46,599 nt of DNA, from assembly GCA_024762335.1 (NCBI GenBank), contig JANTHO010000016.1, forward strand, positions 1-46,599, read 5' to 3'. Of the stretch, positions 1 through 7,171 are shown one piece after another. A program made the position numbers and the translations under genes. The notes under the pieces were generated by a model. The model worked only from the letters and a program-made list of their open reading frames with translations. It was not told the DNA's origin and did not search any database. Each line of letters opens with the position of its first letter. Within the stretch, counting starts at the first letter, position 1. The DNA comes from Acidimicrobiia bacterium (GTDB lineage: Bacteria; Actinomycetota; Acidimicrobiia; Spongiisociales; UBA5794).

Positions 1-53
1 GAAAGGTGAGGGGGTGGACGGTTCTTCGTCTCCACCACGCCAGTGGGGGAGAC

Positions 54-77
54 GCGATCGAGCTGTTGCTCGATCGC
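54..77. repeat. Perfect inverted repeat (9-bp arms, 6-nt loop)
   Basis: Arms 54-62 and 69-77 are exact reverse complements around a 6-nt loop. It sits in the gene-free left edge (1-236), which also holds two copies of GTGGGGGAGA (43-52 and 181-190) and a partial inverted pair of G-rich and C-rich blocks near 77-90 and 140-152. I see no ORF with support here. The repeats may belong to a larger structure cut by the window edge. Confidence 0.5.
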
Positions 78-163
78 AGAGGGGGCATCCCGAGGACCCG
101 TAGGAGCATCCGGTCTCCGTAGGGCTTTGCTGCCTCCGAGCATCCCCCTCTGCCCTCCGGGCA

Positions 164-190
164 TCTCCCCCACCTCGGCGGTGGGGGAGA
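164..190 (-). terminator. Hairpin downstream of the cytochrome bc operon
   Basis: An 11-bp perfect GC-rich stem (164-174 with 180-190) closes a 5-nt loop, about 47 bases beyond the stop codon of the last gene of the minus-strand respiratory operon. No T-tract follows on the minus strand, so this is a stem-only terminator candidate, as is common in high-GC actinobacteria. It could equally be part of the repeat-rich block further left. Confidence 0.45.
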
Positions 191-236
191 ATGGGAGTCG
201 GTCCGGTGCCCCAGAGAAACCGGGGTCCGGGCGCCG

Positions 237-689
237 CTAGCCGCAGCAGGACCGCCAGTCGGGGTTGTCGGGGGCGTCCTCTTCCCAGAGCCGCAGATGC
301 GCCGTTATGGCACGGATCTGTTCCGACGTCAACGGGCCGCCGTAGTCGACCGAGTACGCAGCCATCAATGAGCCGGGGATGCCGACGGAGATCAGCGAGC
401 TGATCTGGGCGTCCTTCGTCGTTGCGAGGAACTGCTGGGAGTTCAAGGCAGGTCCGACCCCGCCCTCACCGTTGGGGCCGTGGCAGGACGTGCAGTTCTG
501 GGTGAAGAGGTCGCTGCCTTCCGCTGCGAGGTTCTCGTTCTGGGTTGCCAGAGCATCGGCCCTCGTCGTTGGCTCCAACCACAGGTAGAGCGGGAAGATC
601 AGGATCATGATCGCCATGAAGACGAGCCCCCAGATCATCCACTTGTTCGTCGACTCTTCGAGGTTCTCGTCGTACGAGTGGTATGACAT
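237..689 (-). CDS. Membrane-anchored monoheme cytochrome c of the bc complex
   Basis: 150 aa. An N-terminal anchor (about residues 17-38) is followed by a periplasm-side cytochrome c domain with one heme-binding CTSCH motif near residue 66. A later Met (GSLMAAYS) could be the distal heme ligand. It is the last gene of the operon. Its ATG overlaps the Rieske stop by one base (TGATG), so translation is probably coupled. It most likely accepts electrons from the Rieske protein and passes them to a terminal oxidase. The C-terminus ends in a Cys-Cys-Gly that is not part of a heme motif. Monoheme content differs from the diheme QcrC of classical actinobacteria. Confidence 0.85.
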   Translation of the reverse strand: MSYHSYDENLEESTNKWMIWGLVFMAIMILIFPLYLWLEPTTRADALATQNENLAAEGSDLFTQNCTSCHGPNGEGGVGPALNSQQFLATTKDAQISSLISVGIPGSLMAAYSVDYGGPLTSEQIRAITAHLRLWEEDAPDNPDWRSCCG

Positions 690-1150
690 CAGGTGCGCTC
701 CGTTCCGGGCGGCGGTCCGGGAGTGACTTCGGTTGTGTGGATCTCGATGACGCCGTCGACGATCTCAGTGGCATACGCGTCCATTCCGCGGGGTGCCGGA
801 CCTTCGACGTAGTCGCCTTCACGGGTGAACTTGGAACCATGGCAGGGACACTCGAAGCGGTTGTTCTCGTCGATGAACGGGACGCGGCATCCGAGGTGGG
901 GGCACGTTTCGGAGAGCGCGAGGACCTCTTCTCCGTCGACGTTGACGAGGTAGCCCCGTGCCTCGGGCACCTCGAGGACGCCGGCTTCCGGGACCTCGTT
1001 CGGTGCGATCGTGCGAACGATCGCCGCGAACCCCGCCGCGAGCTGGGGCTTGAGCAGTCCCAACGTCGTGACGGCTCCTGCGGCGGCCATGAGGCCGAAT
1101 CCGACCTTCCACGCCGCCGACAGGAACGAACGCCTGGATATCTCACTCAT
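689..1150 (-). CDS. petC: Rieske [2Fe-2S] protein of the cytochrome bc complex
   Basis: 153 aa. The N-terminus carries a twin-arginine type signal/anchor (SRRSFL followed by a hydrophobic segment to about residue 33). The C-terminal domain has both Rieske cluster motifs, CPHLGC and CPCHGS, which supply the Cys/His ligands and the conserved disulfide. It oxidises quinol together with the cytochrome b subunits. The start overlaps the upstream gene by ATGA. A short single-anchor Rieske is cyanobacterial/Firmicutes-like, unlike the long three-helix QcrA of mycobacteria and streptomycetes. The symbol is by analogy with b6f. Confidence 0.92.
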   Translation of the reverse strand: MSEISRRSFLSAAWKVGFGLMAAAGAVTTLGLLKPQLAAGFAAIVRTIAPNEVPEAGVLEVPEARGYLVNVDGEEVLALSETCPHLGCRVPFIDENNRFECPCHGSKFTREGDYVEGPAPRGMDAYATEIVDGVIEIHTTEVTPGPPPGTERT

Positions 1151-1668
1151 AGCTCACCATGCCATTCCTCCCAGGGCCACACCCACGACCAGTTCTCTCC
1201 TCTGAACATGAAGCCGATCAGGGTCAATGCGATCCACAGCACCATGAACACGGTGAATGCGGCTCGCGCGATCTGTCTCTTCCTGGGATCGAGAGAAGGA
1301 TTTCGATCGACGTAGGGAAGCGCCACGAGACCCATGATGATGGCCCCGGGGACGAGGACGCCGGCCACCAGCGGATGGAAGTGCGCCAAGAGTTCCTGGA
1401 GTGCGGCGAAGTACCAGGGGGCCTTCTCCGGGTTCGGAGTGACCATCGGGTTCGCGAGTTCACGCAGGGGAGCGTTGAAGAACAGTGCGATCAGCATCAC
1501 CACGAGGAGGACGAAGAGCACCGCGACCGCGTGACGGATCAGCAGGTGCGGGAACACCATGACCTTGTCTTCCGCCGCTGGTTCCTGTCTGTCTCCTACT
1601 CCCGGCTTGCCGGGAACGACTCCGAGGAGTCGCTGATCTCCGATGATCCTGGGGTTGTTGTCAAGCAT
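1147..1668 (-). CDS. petD: Cytochrome bc complex subunit IV (PetD-like, cytochrome b C-terminal part)
   Basis: 173 aa with three predicted membrane helices (about 35-55, 90-110, 130-150). The stretch PNPEKAPWYFAALQELL contains the conserved subunit IV quinol-site region (a PEW-like motif). I chose ATG 1668 because a GGGAGG box lies 5 bases upstream. An earlier in-frame ATG at 1689 has no such site. The gene overlaps the end of petB by 8 bases and the Rieske start by 4. With petB it makes the split cytochrome b typical of b6f and Bacillus-type complexes. Confidence 0.9.
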   Translation of the reverse strand: MLDNNPRIIGDQRLLGVVPGKPGVGDRQEPAAEDKVMVFPHLLIRHAVAVLFVLLVVMLIALFFNAPLRELANPMVTPNPEKAPWYFAALQELLAHFHPLVAGVLVPGAIIMGLVALPYVDRNPSLDPRKRQIARAAFTVFMVLWIALTLIGFMFRGENWSWVWPWEEWHGEL

Positions 1669-2398
1669 CAGCGCCTCCCGGATCGGCATCCATCGTCAGC
1701 ATCGAGTCCTTGCGCCAGCGCCAGATGTGGGCGGTCACCACGGCGATCAAGGCGACCGGAAGGACCGCCACGTGCAGCACGTAGAACCGCAGCAGGGTGG
1801 CCGAGCCCACCGTCGACCCGCCGAGGAGAAGCTGCTGGACCTGGTCACCGATGAGCGGGACGTAGGCCGCCATCGCAGTTCCGACGGTTACCGCCCAGTA
1901 GGCCAGCTGGTCCCACGGGAGCAGATAGCCGGTGAATGAGAGCAACAGGGTGAGGACCAGGAGCACGACTCCGATGACCCAGTTGACTTCCTTGGGCGGC
2001 TTGTATGCCCCCCGGTAGAAGACGCGGGCCATGTGGGCCGCGACCGCAAGGACCATCAGATGTGCAGACCAGCGGTGGACGTTGCGGAGGTACTGGCCGA
2101 AGATGACTTCCGTCTGTATCGCCTGAATGTCACCGTAGGCATTCGCCGGGGAGGGGACGTAGAAGAACATGAGGAAGATGCCGCTGACGAGAAGTGAGCC
2201 GAAGAGGGCGATCGACGCCACACCCAGAAAAGCCGTGTACTTGAACGTCAGCTCGATCTTGCGGACCTTCACCGGGTACAGGTGCAACAGGAAGTTGGAC
2301 CAGTGCCCGGCGGCGCGATCACGCTCCGTCACCCTGTTCGGGGTGCGGAAGAACGATCGCCCGATGGTCGAGTTCCTCACTCGTTCGATGGTTTTCAC
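1661..2398 (-). CDS. petB: Cytochrome b (PetB-like N-terminal part)
   Basis: 245 aa, four membrane helices. The heme-ligand histidines are visible as pairs in the second helix (HRWSAH...AAH) and the fourth (LHVAV...TAH), which bind the two b hemes. Start GTG 2398 has an AGGAG box 7 bases upstream and overlaps the stop of the upstream oxidoreductase gene by four bases (GTGA). An ATG 30 codons earlier lies inside that gene and is not favoured. This is the quinol-oxidising core of the complex. The tight overlap with an FAD/Fe-S oxidoreductase gene suggests stoichiometric co-expression. Confidence 0.92.
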   Translation of the reverse strand: MKTIERVRNSTIGRSFFRTPNRVTERDRAAGHWSNFLLHLYPVKVRKIELTFKYTAFLGVASIALFGSLLVSGIFLMFFYVPSPANAYGDIQAIQTEVIFGQYLRNVHRWSAHLMVLAVAAHMARVFYRGAYKPPKEVNWVIGVVLLVLTLLLSFTGYLLPWDQLAYWAVTVGTAMAAYVPLIGDQVQQLLLGGSTVGSATLLRFYVLHVAVLPVALIAVVTAHIWRWRKDSMLTMDADPGGADA

Positions 2399-4182
2399 AC
2401 GGGTACTCCTAGCTTGGGCACTCCAACCCCTTCCCACACTGCCATGGACAGCGCATTCGGGGGGCAACGTTCGATGCACAGGCCGCAACGGATGCAGGCC
2501 GACTCGTCGAGCAGCAACGCGGTGCCGCCTTCCGGGTCGTTGATCTCCTCAGACGGCACCAGTGAGATGAGATCGAGCGGACAGACGTCGGCGCAGAGGG
2601 CGCAAAGCACACAGGCGTCGACATCGAGTTCGATATTCGCGAAACAGCGCAGGCAGCGGGCTGCTTCGCAACGGGCTTGCTGCTCGGTGAAGCCGAGTTC
2701 GACTTCGGCGAGGCCCATCCGACGATCCGTCGCGAGGACCGGGACGGAGATCCGCTGCTCCCGATCGTACGGGTCCGTGAGTCGATGGAACTGGGCGAGT
2801 TCGACCAGTTGACCCTTGACCTCGGGCTCTTGCTCCCCAGTGAATGCCGTGTGGATGTCGGCGGCGACCTTCCGCCCGTCGGCGATCGCCTCGATGAGCG
2901 TACGCGGCCCTCGGGCGGCGTCCCCACCTGCCCAGACGTTGTCGATAGAGGTGCGCAGTGTCGTGTCGTCGATCTCGATCGTCCTTCGGGGTGAAATGGC
3001 CGGGCCCGACGGTCCGAGCGCATCGATGTCGATGGCCTGGCCGATGGCGAGGATGACGGTGTCGGCTTCGAAAGATTTGACATCGTCGGGGTCGAAGACG
3101 GGAGCGAAACGGCCCTCCTCATTGAAGACGGAGACGACGCCGATCGTCTCGAGGCCCGTCACTTTGCCGTCTTCCGTGAGGATCCGTGCGGGACCGCGCC
3201 GGTGGATGAAGGTGATGTCTTCTGCCGCCGCTTCCTCCAGTTCGAACGGAGATGCGGGCATCTCCTCTTCGGATTCGAGGGAGAACACGGTCACGCTCGT
3301 CGCGCCCTCCCGTGCGGCCGTTCGTGCGACGTCGAGCGCTTCGGTCATCATCTCCGGGTCCTCGTCTCCGGTCTCCGGCAAACGGGCTTCCGCGGCGTAG
3401 TCCTCGCGTCGAAGCGCGGAGCGGGCGGCGTCCATGGCGACGTCGCCGCCGCCGATGACGATCACCCGCTCGCCGACGTCCACGTGGTAGCCCTGATTGA
3501 CATTGATGAGGAACTCGATGGCCTTGAGCACGCCGTCGGCGTCGTGCCCTTCCATGTCGAGACCCCGCCCGAGGGATGCGCCGTAGGCGAGGAACAGGGC
3601 ATCGTGGCGTTCACGGAGTTGGTCGAATGTGACGTCTTCACCGAGTCGGGTATTGAGGTGCACGTCGACTCCGAGGCCGACGATCGCGTCGAGTTCAGAC
3701 TGAAGAAGCTCCCGATCCAGGCGGTATTCGGGGATGCCGAGCACCATCATTCCACCGAGTTGCGCCGTAGCCTCGTAGACCGTCACCCGATATCCGTGCC
3801 GGCGCAGGTCGTGGGCACACGACATGCCGGCGGGGCCGCCGCCGATGATGCCGACACTCTCGGTGCGGTCGGGGCCCTTGTGCGAAGCGACGGTCTTCCA
3901 GGTGTCGCTCCCCGCTTCGACACCATACTTCTCCGTGACGAAGCGTTTCAGGGCTCGGATGGCGATGGGTTGATCGATCTCTCCCCTCCGGCACGCGTCT
4001 TCACAGGGAGCGGCACACACGCGGCCACACACCGAGGCGAACGGGTTCGGGAGTCGTGCCGTCAGGTAGGCGAATTCGTCGTCGCCGTCGGCGATTGCTG
4101 CCACATACGCGCCGGCGTTCGTGTGGACGGGACAGGCTGCGAGACAGGGGATGTTCTCGTCGTAGAAGCTCAGCGGCTGCAT
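2395..4182 (-). CDS. GltD/NfnB-like FAD-NAD(P)H oxidoreductase with N- and C-terminal Fe-S domains
   Basis: 595 aa. The N-terminal domain has Cys at 13, 17, 52, 56, 60 and 64, as in the Fe-S domain of glutamate synthase small subunit and dihydropyrimidine dehydrogenase. The FAD site GIIGGGPAGM is near 111-120 and the pyridine-nucleotide site VIGGGDVAMDAA near 242-253. C-terminally, two ferredoxin-type CxxCxxCxxxC motifs lie at 524-534 and 563-573. No glutamate synthase large subunit is nearby. The gene lies inside the cytochrome bc operon, between a small membrane protein and petB, overlapping both. ATG 4182 is coupled to the upstream stop by a one-base overlap. I infer it moves electrons between NAD(P)H or ferredoxin and the quinone/bc system, but its partner is not visible from sequence. 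Confidence 0.8.
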   Translation of the reverse strand: MQPLSFYDENIPCLAACPVHTNAGAYVAAIADGDDEFAYLTARLPNPFASVCGRVCAAPCEDACRRGEIDQPIAIRALKRFVTEKYGVEAGSDTWKTVASHKGPDRTESVGIIGGGPAGMSCAHDLRRHGYRVTVYEATAQLGGMMVLGIPEYRLDRELLQSELDAIVGLGVDVHLNTRLGEDVTFDQLRERHDALFLAYGASLGRGLDMEGHDADGVLKAIEFLINVNQGYHVDVGERVIVIGGGDVAMDAARSALRREDYAAEARLPETGDEDPEMMTEALDVARTAAREGATSVTVFSLESEEEMPASPFELEEAAAEDITFIHRRGPARILTEDGKVTGLETIGVVSVFNEEGRFAPVFDPDDVKSFEADTVILAIGQAIDIDALGPSGPAISPRRTIEIDDTTLRTSIDNVWAGGDAARGPRTLIEAIADGRKVAADIHTAFTGEQEPEVKGQLVELAQFHRLTDPYDREQRISVPVLATDRRMGLAEVELGFTEQQARCEAARCLRCFANIELDVDACVLCALCADVCPLDLISLVPSEEINDPEGGTALLLDESACIRCGLCIERCPPNALSMAVWEGVGVPKLGVPV

Positions 4183-4538
4183 CAGATGAGGCGTTCCTTC
4201 TGCGCAAGGCGCATTCCGACGAAAGCCACTGCGAGAGCGACGAACCAGACCCCGGACGCAATGAGCCCGAGGATCGTGTCCCACGTGGAAGGCGACATCA
4301 GACCAGAGTAGAGGTCGCGGATCACGGCTAGGGAGTTCGGTTCCATGAGATACGACGGGAACCAGACCGTGGCGATCACGATGTAGAGGACGATGACCGC
4401 CACTTTCAGCCACACCTGGGGCCTGGTAAAGGTGCCGTCCTCACCGCGTTTGGCTCCGAGCGGTCCGAGCATGGCAACGAGCGAAGAGCCGTCGGTTTCC
4501 GAAGATGAGGATGTGGACGAAACGTTGTCTGTGGACAT
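4182..4538 (-). CDS. Small two-helix membrane protein, first gene of the bc operon
   Basis: 118 aa, family not recognised. A Ser/Thr-rich N-terminus is followed by a hydrophobic helix (about 45-62) and a second near 92-110, ending in a basic tail. It is the promoter-proximal gene and overlaps the Fe-S/FAD oxidoreductase by one base (TGATG). That fixed position suggests it anchors the otherwise soluble oxidoreductase at the membrane next to cytochrome b. This is inference from position only. Confidence 0.7.
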   Translation of the reverse strand: MSTDNVSSTSSSSETDGSSLVAMLGPLGAKRGEDGTFTRPQVWLKVAVIVLYIVIATVWFPSYLMEPNSLAVIRDLYSGLMSPSTWDTILGLIASGVWFVALAVAFVGMRLAQKERLI

Positions 4539-4577
4539 GACTAAACCCTAATTGCCGTGGTCGACGTTACCCAAATA

Positions 4578-4600
4578 GCAGGGTCGAAAGACTCTACCAG
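4578..4600 (-). promoter_or_regulatory. 23-bp motif shared with the upstream region of the cytochrome c lipoprotein gene
   Basis: This stretch matches 5174-5196 at 20 of 23 positions. On the minus strand both read CTG-R-TAGAGTCTT followed by a GACCCTGC end. It lies 40-62 bases before the first gene of the bc operon. The internal TAGAGT (4591-4596) could be a -10 box or the motif could be a regulator site common to the two cytochrome transcription units. No good -35 is visible for this copy. Confidence 0.4.
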
Positions 4601-4619
4601 ATGTTGACTCTCGCACATG

Positions 4620-4655
4620 TGAGAGGCGGCCGCTCGGGGGAGCAGCCGCCTCTCA
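4620..4655 (-). terminator. Hairpin terminator of the cytochrome c lipoprotein gene
   Basis: An 11-bp perfect stem (4620-4630 with 4645-4655) with a 14-nt loop begins 22 bases after the minus-strand stop at 4678. No T-run follows. It separates the cytochrome c gene from the bc operon promoter region. Confidence 0.65.
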
Positions 4656-4677
4656 TACCAACCGAATTCTGTTGTGC

Positions 4678-5076
4678 CTACTGGAGTGTCCTGAGATAGT
4701 CGACAACATCAGCGATCTCTTCGTTGGTCAAGGATGGGTTTCCGCCCTTCGCCGGCATGTCGACACCGGTCGTGTTGGCGGGGTCGGTCGTGGACCGTCC
4801 GGCGACGATGAACAATATGAGGTCCGCGTTCGATTGGGACTGGATGAATTCATTGTTGCGCATGTCGGGCCCGAGACCGTCGACGCCTTCGGCATTCTGC
4901 CCGTGGCAGGCGGAGCAGGTCGTCTTGAAGACTGCTTGCCCGTTGGCGGCACCACCGACATCGCCGCCGGTCGCGACCGTCGTCGTGGTCGTCGGGGTGC
5001 TCACATCCGAGTAGCCGCACGCAGCGGCCCCGAGGGCAAGTGCAGCCAGAAGCATCACCCATTTTCTGGTCTTCAT
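4678..5076 (-). CDS. Lipoprotein cytochrome c
   Basis: 132 aa. The signal peptide ends in a lipobox (LGAAAC), so the mature protein is lipid-anchored outside the membrane. A Thr-rich linker precedes a cytochrome c domain with heme motif CSACH and a likely Met ligand in GVDMPAKGG. Start ATG 5076 has AAAGGTG upstream. An in-frame ATG five codons earlier overlaps that site and is less likely. It sits between cimA and the bc operon and has its own terminator. A mobile electron carrier between the bc complex and an oxidase is plausible. Confidence 0.85.
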   Translation of the reverse strand: MKTRKWVMLLAALALGAAACGYSDVSTPTTTTTVATGGDVGGAANGQAVFKTTCSACHGQNAEGVDGLGPDMRNNEFIQSQSNADLILFIVAGRSTTDPANTTGVDMPAKGGNPSLTNEEIADVVDYLRTLQ

Positions 5077-5173
5077 CGTTTCACCTTTCATGGTTCTGTA
5101 TCGTCCCCCGCACGGGCGGCCCAGCCGATCTGCACCGTACCCGACATCGTCCCATCGCGTGCCGTATCGACGC

Positions 5174-5196
5174 GCAGGGTCCGAAGACTCTATCAG
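5174..5196 (-). promoter_or_regulatory. Second copy of the 23-bp cytochrome-gene upstream motif
   Basis: 20/23 identity to 4578-4600, located about 100 bases before the cytochrome c lipoprotein start. On the minus strand a possible TTGACG (overlapping the cimA stop) is followed 19 bases later by TACACT, just upstream of the motif, so the motif would fall around or downstream of the transcription start. Confidence 0.4.
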
Positions 5197-5221
5197 TGTA
5201 CCGAACGGGGGGTCGGTCGCG

Positions 5222-6817
5222 TCAAGCGATCGGGGCGCCGACGAGGGGTGCCGTTTGCTCCTGGTGACGCAGCAAACCGATAACCAGGCCTTCGCACACT
5301 GCCTGCCAGGATGCGTCGATGATGTTCTGATGCACGCCGATCGTCCCCCAGGACCCCTCGCCGTCGCTGTGCCGGCAGAGCACCCGCACACGGGCCGCCG
5401 ATCCGTCGGACGAATCGAGGTCGCGAACGCGATAGTCGGTGAGGCGAACCCCGGCCAGATGCGGGTAGGCGTCACAGAGTGCCGCACGCAACGCCCCGTC
5501 GATCGCCGCGACGGGACCATCGCCCTCCCTCGTCGTCACGATCCGCTCGCCGTTCACCGTGACCTTCACCGTTGCCTCGGCGGTCACTTCGCCGGACCGA
5601 TGCTCGACGAAGACCCGGTAGGACTCCAGATCGAAGAACGGCTGAATCCACCCCTGCACGTCGCGGACGAGAAGCTGGAACGAACCGTCTGCAGCCTCGA
5701 AGTGGTAGCCGTCGTGTTCGAGATCCTTGACCCGGTCCACGACGGTCTGCGCCTCCTCAGGAGACAGGTCGACACCGGTGTCGCGTGCTTTGGCGAGGAT
5801 CGTGGACCGCCCGGCGAGTTCGGACACGACCATACGCGTCGTGTTGCCGACCGCCGAGGGAGAGAGATGCTCGTAGGCATCGGGGCGTCGGGCAAGCGCC
5901 GATGTGTGCAGGCCGGCTTTGTGTGTGAATGCCGACGTGCCGACGAACGGCGTGTGGGCGTCGAGCGTCAGGTTGATGTACTCCGCGATGTGATGCGATG
6001 CGGTCGTTAGGTGAGGCAGTCGGTTGGTGGGGATCGACTCCAACCCCATTTTCAGCGACAGGTTCGGGATCACGGAGCAGAGGTCGGCATTCCCCGTGCG
6101 CTCGCCGTAGCCGTTCATGCATCCCTGCACCTGCACGACGCCGGCGCGGACGGCGGCAAGACTGTTCGCAACCGCTGTTCCCGAATCGTTGTGGAAATGA
6201 CATCCGAGCGCGGCTTCGGGAACGGCCGCACCGACCTCGCCGACGATGCGCCCGGCATCGAAGGGCAGCGTCCCTCCATTCGTGTCGCAGAGAACGACCC
6301 GCTCGGCACCCGCTTCATGTGCCGCCCGGACCGTGGCGAGAGCGAAGTCCGGATTCGACCGGTAACCATCGAAGAAGTGTTCCGCATCGAAGAACACCCG
6401 TTTCCCGACCGAGCGAAGATACCGGACCGAGTCGGCGATCATCTCGATCGCCTCGTCGAGCGTCGTGCGGAGCGCATGTTCGACGTGGTAATCCCAGGAC
6501 TTGCCGACCAGGCACACGACGTCCGTGTCGGCGGCGACCAGAGCCGCGAGTTGGGCATCATCGGCGGCATCGGCGCCGGCGTGCCTCGTCGAACCGAAAG
6601 CGACGAGCGTCGCCGTCTCGAGATCGAGTTCGGTCTTGGCCCGACGGAAGAACTCGTCGTCCTTCGGGTTCGCTCCCGGCCAACCACCCTCGATGTAGGC
6701 CACACCGAGGTCGTCGAGGAGCCGGCTGATGGCCAGTTTGTCGCCGGCGGTGAGTGAGATGCCCTCCTGCTGGGTTCCGTCTCTCAGGGTCGTGTCGTAG
6801 ATCTCGATCGTGGTCAT
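5222..6817 (-). CDS. cimA: (R)-citramalate synthase
   Basis: 531 aa, the usual length for CimA. The N-terminal HMGL-like TIM barrel begins with YDTTLRDGTQQEG and includes CHFHNDSGTAVAN (metal-binding His residues) and GYGERTGNA. The C-terminal part is a LeuA-type allosteric domain. The enzyme condenses pyruvate with acetyl-CoA to citramalate, the threonine-independent entry into isoleucine synthesis. Barrel motifs alone cannot fully exclude 2-isopropylmalate synthase, but the upstream leader peptide with three Ile codons supports citramalate synthase. Start ATG 6817 follows GGAG. An upstream in-frame ATG (6877) would fall in the attenuator. Confidence 0.9.
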   Translation of the reverse strand: MTTIEIYDTTLRDGTQQEGISLTAGDKLAISRLLDDLGVAYIEGGWPGANPKDDEFFRRAKTELDLETATLVAFGSTRHAGADAADDAQLAALVAADTDVVCLVGKSWDYHVEHALRTTLDEAIEMIADSVRYLRSVGKRVFFDAEHFFDGYRSNPDFALATVRAAHEAGAERVVLCDTNGGTLPFDAGRIVGEVGAAVPEAALGCHFHNDSGTAVANSLAAVRAGVVQVQGCMNGYGERTGNADLCSVIPNLSLKMGLESIPTNRLPHLTTASHHIAEYINLTLDAHTPFVGTSAFTHKAGLHTSALARRPDAYEHLSPSAVGNTTRMVVSELAGRSTILAKARDTGVDLSPEEAQTVVDRVKDLEHDGYHFEAADGSFQLLVRDVQGWIQPFFDLESYRVFVEHRSGEVTAEATVKVTVNGERIVTTREGDGPVAAIDGALRAALCDAYPHLAGVRLTDYRVRDLDSSDGSAARVRVLCRHSDGEGSWGTIGVHQNIIDASWQAVCEGLVIGLLRHQEQTAPLVGAPIA

Positions 6818-6840
6818 GGTGTGTTGTGCTCCGGATAGAG

Positions 6841-6865
6841 AAAACCCCCCGGCGAGCGGAGGGTT
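6841..6865 (-). terminator. Attenuator terminator in the cimA leader
   Basis: On the minus strand, AACCCTCC pairs with GGGGGGTT (8 bp, one G-T pair) around a 7-nt loop, followed by TTCTC. It lies between the leader-peptide stop and the cimA start, where it would abort transcription of cimA. The alternative antiterminator pairing is not obvious by eye. Confidence 0.7.
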
Positions 6866-6868
6866 GCG

Positions 6869-6892
6869 GGCGCACACGGGTTCGTGTGCGCC
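6869..6892 (-). promoter_or_regulatory. Upstream hairpin of the cimA attenuator
   Basis: A 10-bp perfect stem (6869-6878 with 6883-6892) with a 4-nt loop starts exactly at the last base of the leader-peptide stop codon. A ribosome stalled on the Ile codons would cover its 5' arm. It is the probable pause or switching hairpin between leader translation and the terminator at 6841-6865. Confidence 0.6.
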
Positions 6893-6930
6893 TAGGTGAT
6901 GATGATCGCGAAGTTGCGTGCGTCGGTCAT
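6892..6930 (-). CDS. cimA leader peptide with three consecutive Ile codons
   Basis: A 12-codon ORF, MTDARNFAIIIT then TAG. Three ATC (Ile) codons followed by ACC (Thr) lie immediately before the stop and the downstream hairpins. This is the layout of classical amino-acid attenuation: scarcity of charged Ile-tRNA stalls the ribosome and lets transcription continue into cimA. There is no Shine-Dalgarno site. The -10 box ends 9 bases before the ATG, so the mRNA is probably leaderless. Confidence 0.75.
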   Translation of the reverse strand: MTDARNFAIIIT

Positions 6931-6939
6931 GGGTCGGTG

Positions 6940-6968
6940 AGTATGGTCGATCGGGGTACGTACGTCAA
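6940..6968 (-). promoter_or_regulatory. cimA promoter
   Basis: On the minus strand TTGACG (6968-6963) and CATACT (6945-6940) are separated by exactly 17 bases. The -10 is 9 bases from the leader-peptide ATG, consistent with a leaderless transcript. The remaining stretch 6969-7026, toward divergent trpS, shows nothing else I can support. Confidence 0.65.
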
Positions 6969-7026
6969 CGGTCGTGTACACAGCTTCCGCGCGAACGATG
7001 ACGGCCTCGGGTTGCTGAGGCACCTG

Positions 7027-7055
7027 TTGCCCGGTCGGACTGGTACACCTATCCT
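7027..7055 (+). promoter_or_regulatory. trpS promoter candidate
   Basis: TTGCCC (7027-7032), a 17-base spacer and TATCCT (7050-7055), about 115 bases before the trpS start. The same -35 hexamer and spacing occur at the hupB promoter in this window. Confidence 0.45.
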
Positions 7056-7171
7056 GGCCGTCATGCAGAAACGGTGCGTCTGGCGGTTCGAGCGTACATA
7101 GGGTTCGAGCGTGCCAGGACGATTCCGACGCCGGAGCCCCGAGGCCCGGCGTTCTTTCATGAGGAGGAACG

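Noticed and set aside
2395-4182. Assignment as glutamate synthase small subunit (gltD)
   Set aside because: No large subunit is nearby, there are extra C-terminal ferredoxin motifs, and the gene is locked into the bc operon. Only the fold is GltD-like.
3202-4311. 369-aa plus-strand frame opposite the FAD/Fe-S oxidoreductase
   Set aside because: The composition is His/Asp/Val shadow-like and no motif is visible. The minus strand carries clear FAD and Fe-S motifs.
5222-6817. Assignment as 2-isopropylmalate synthase (leuA)
   Set aside because: The leader peptide carries Ile, not Leu, codons and the barrel sequence (YDTTLRDGTQQEG, GWPGANPKD) fits citramalate synthases better.
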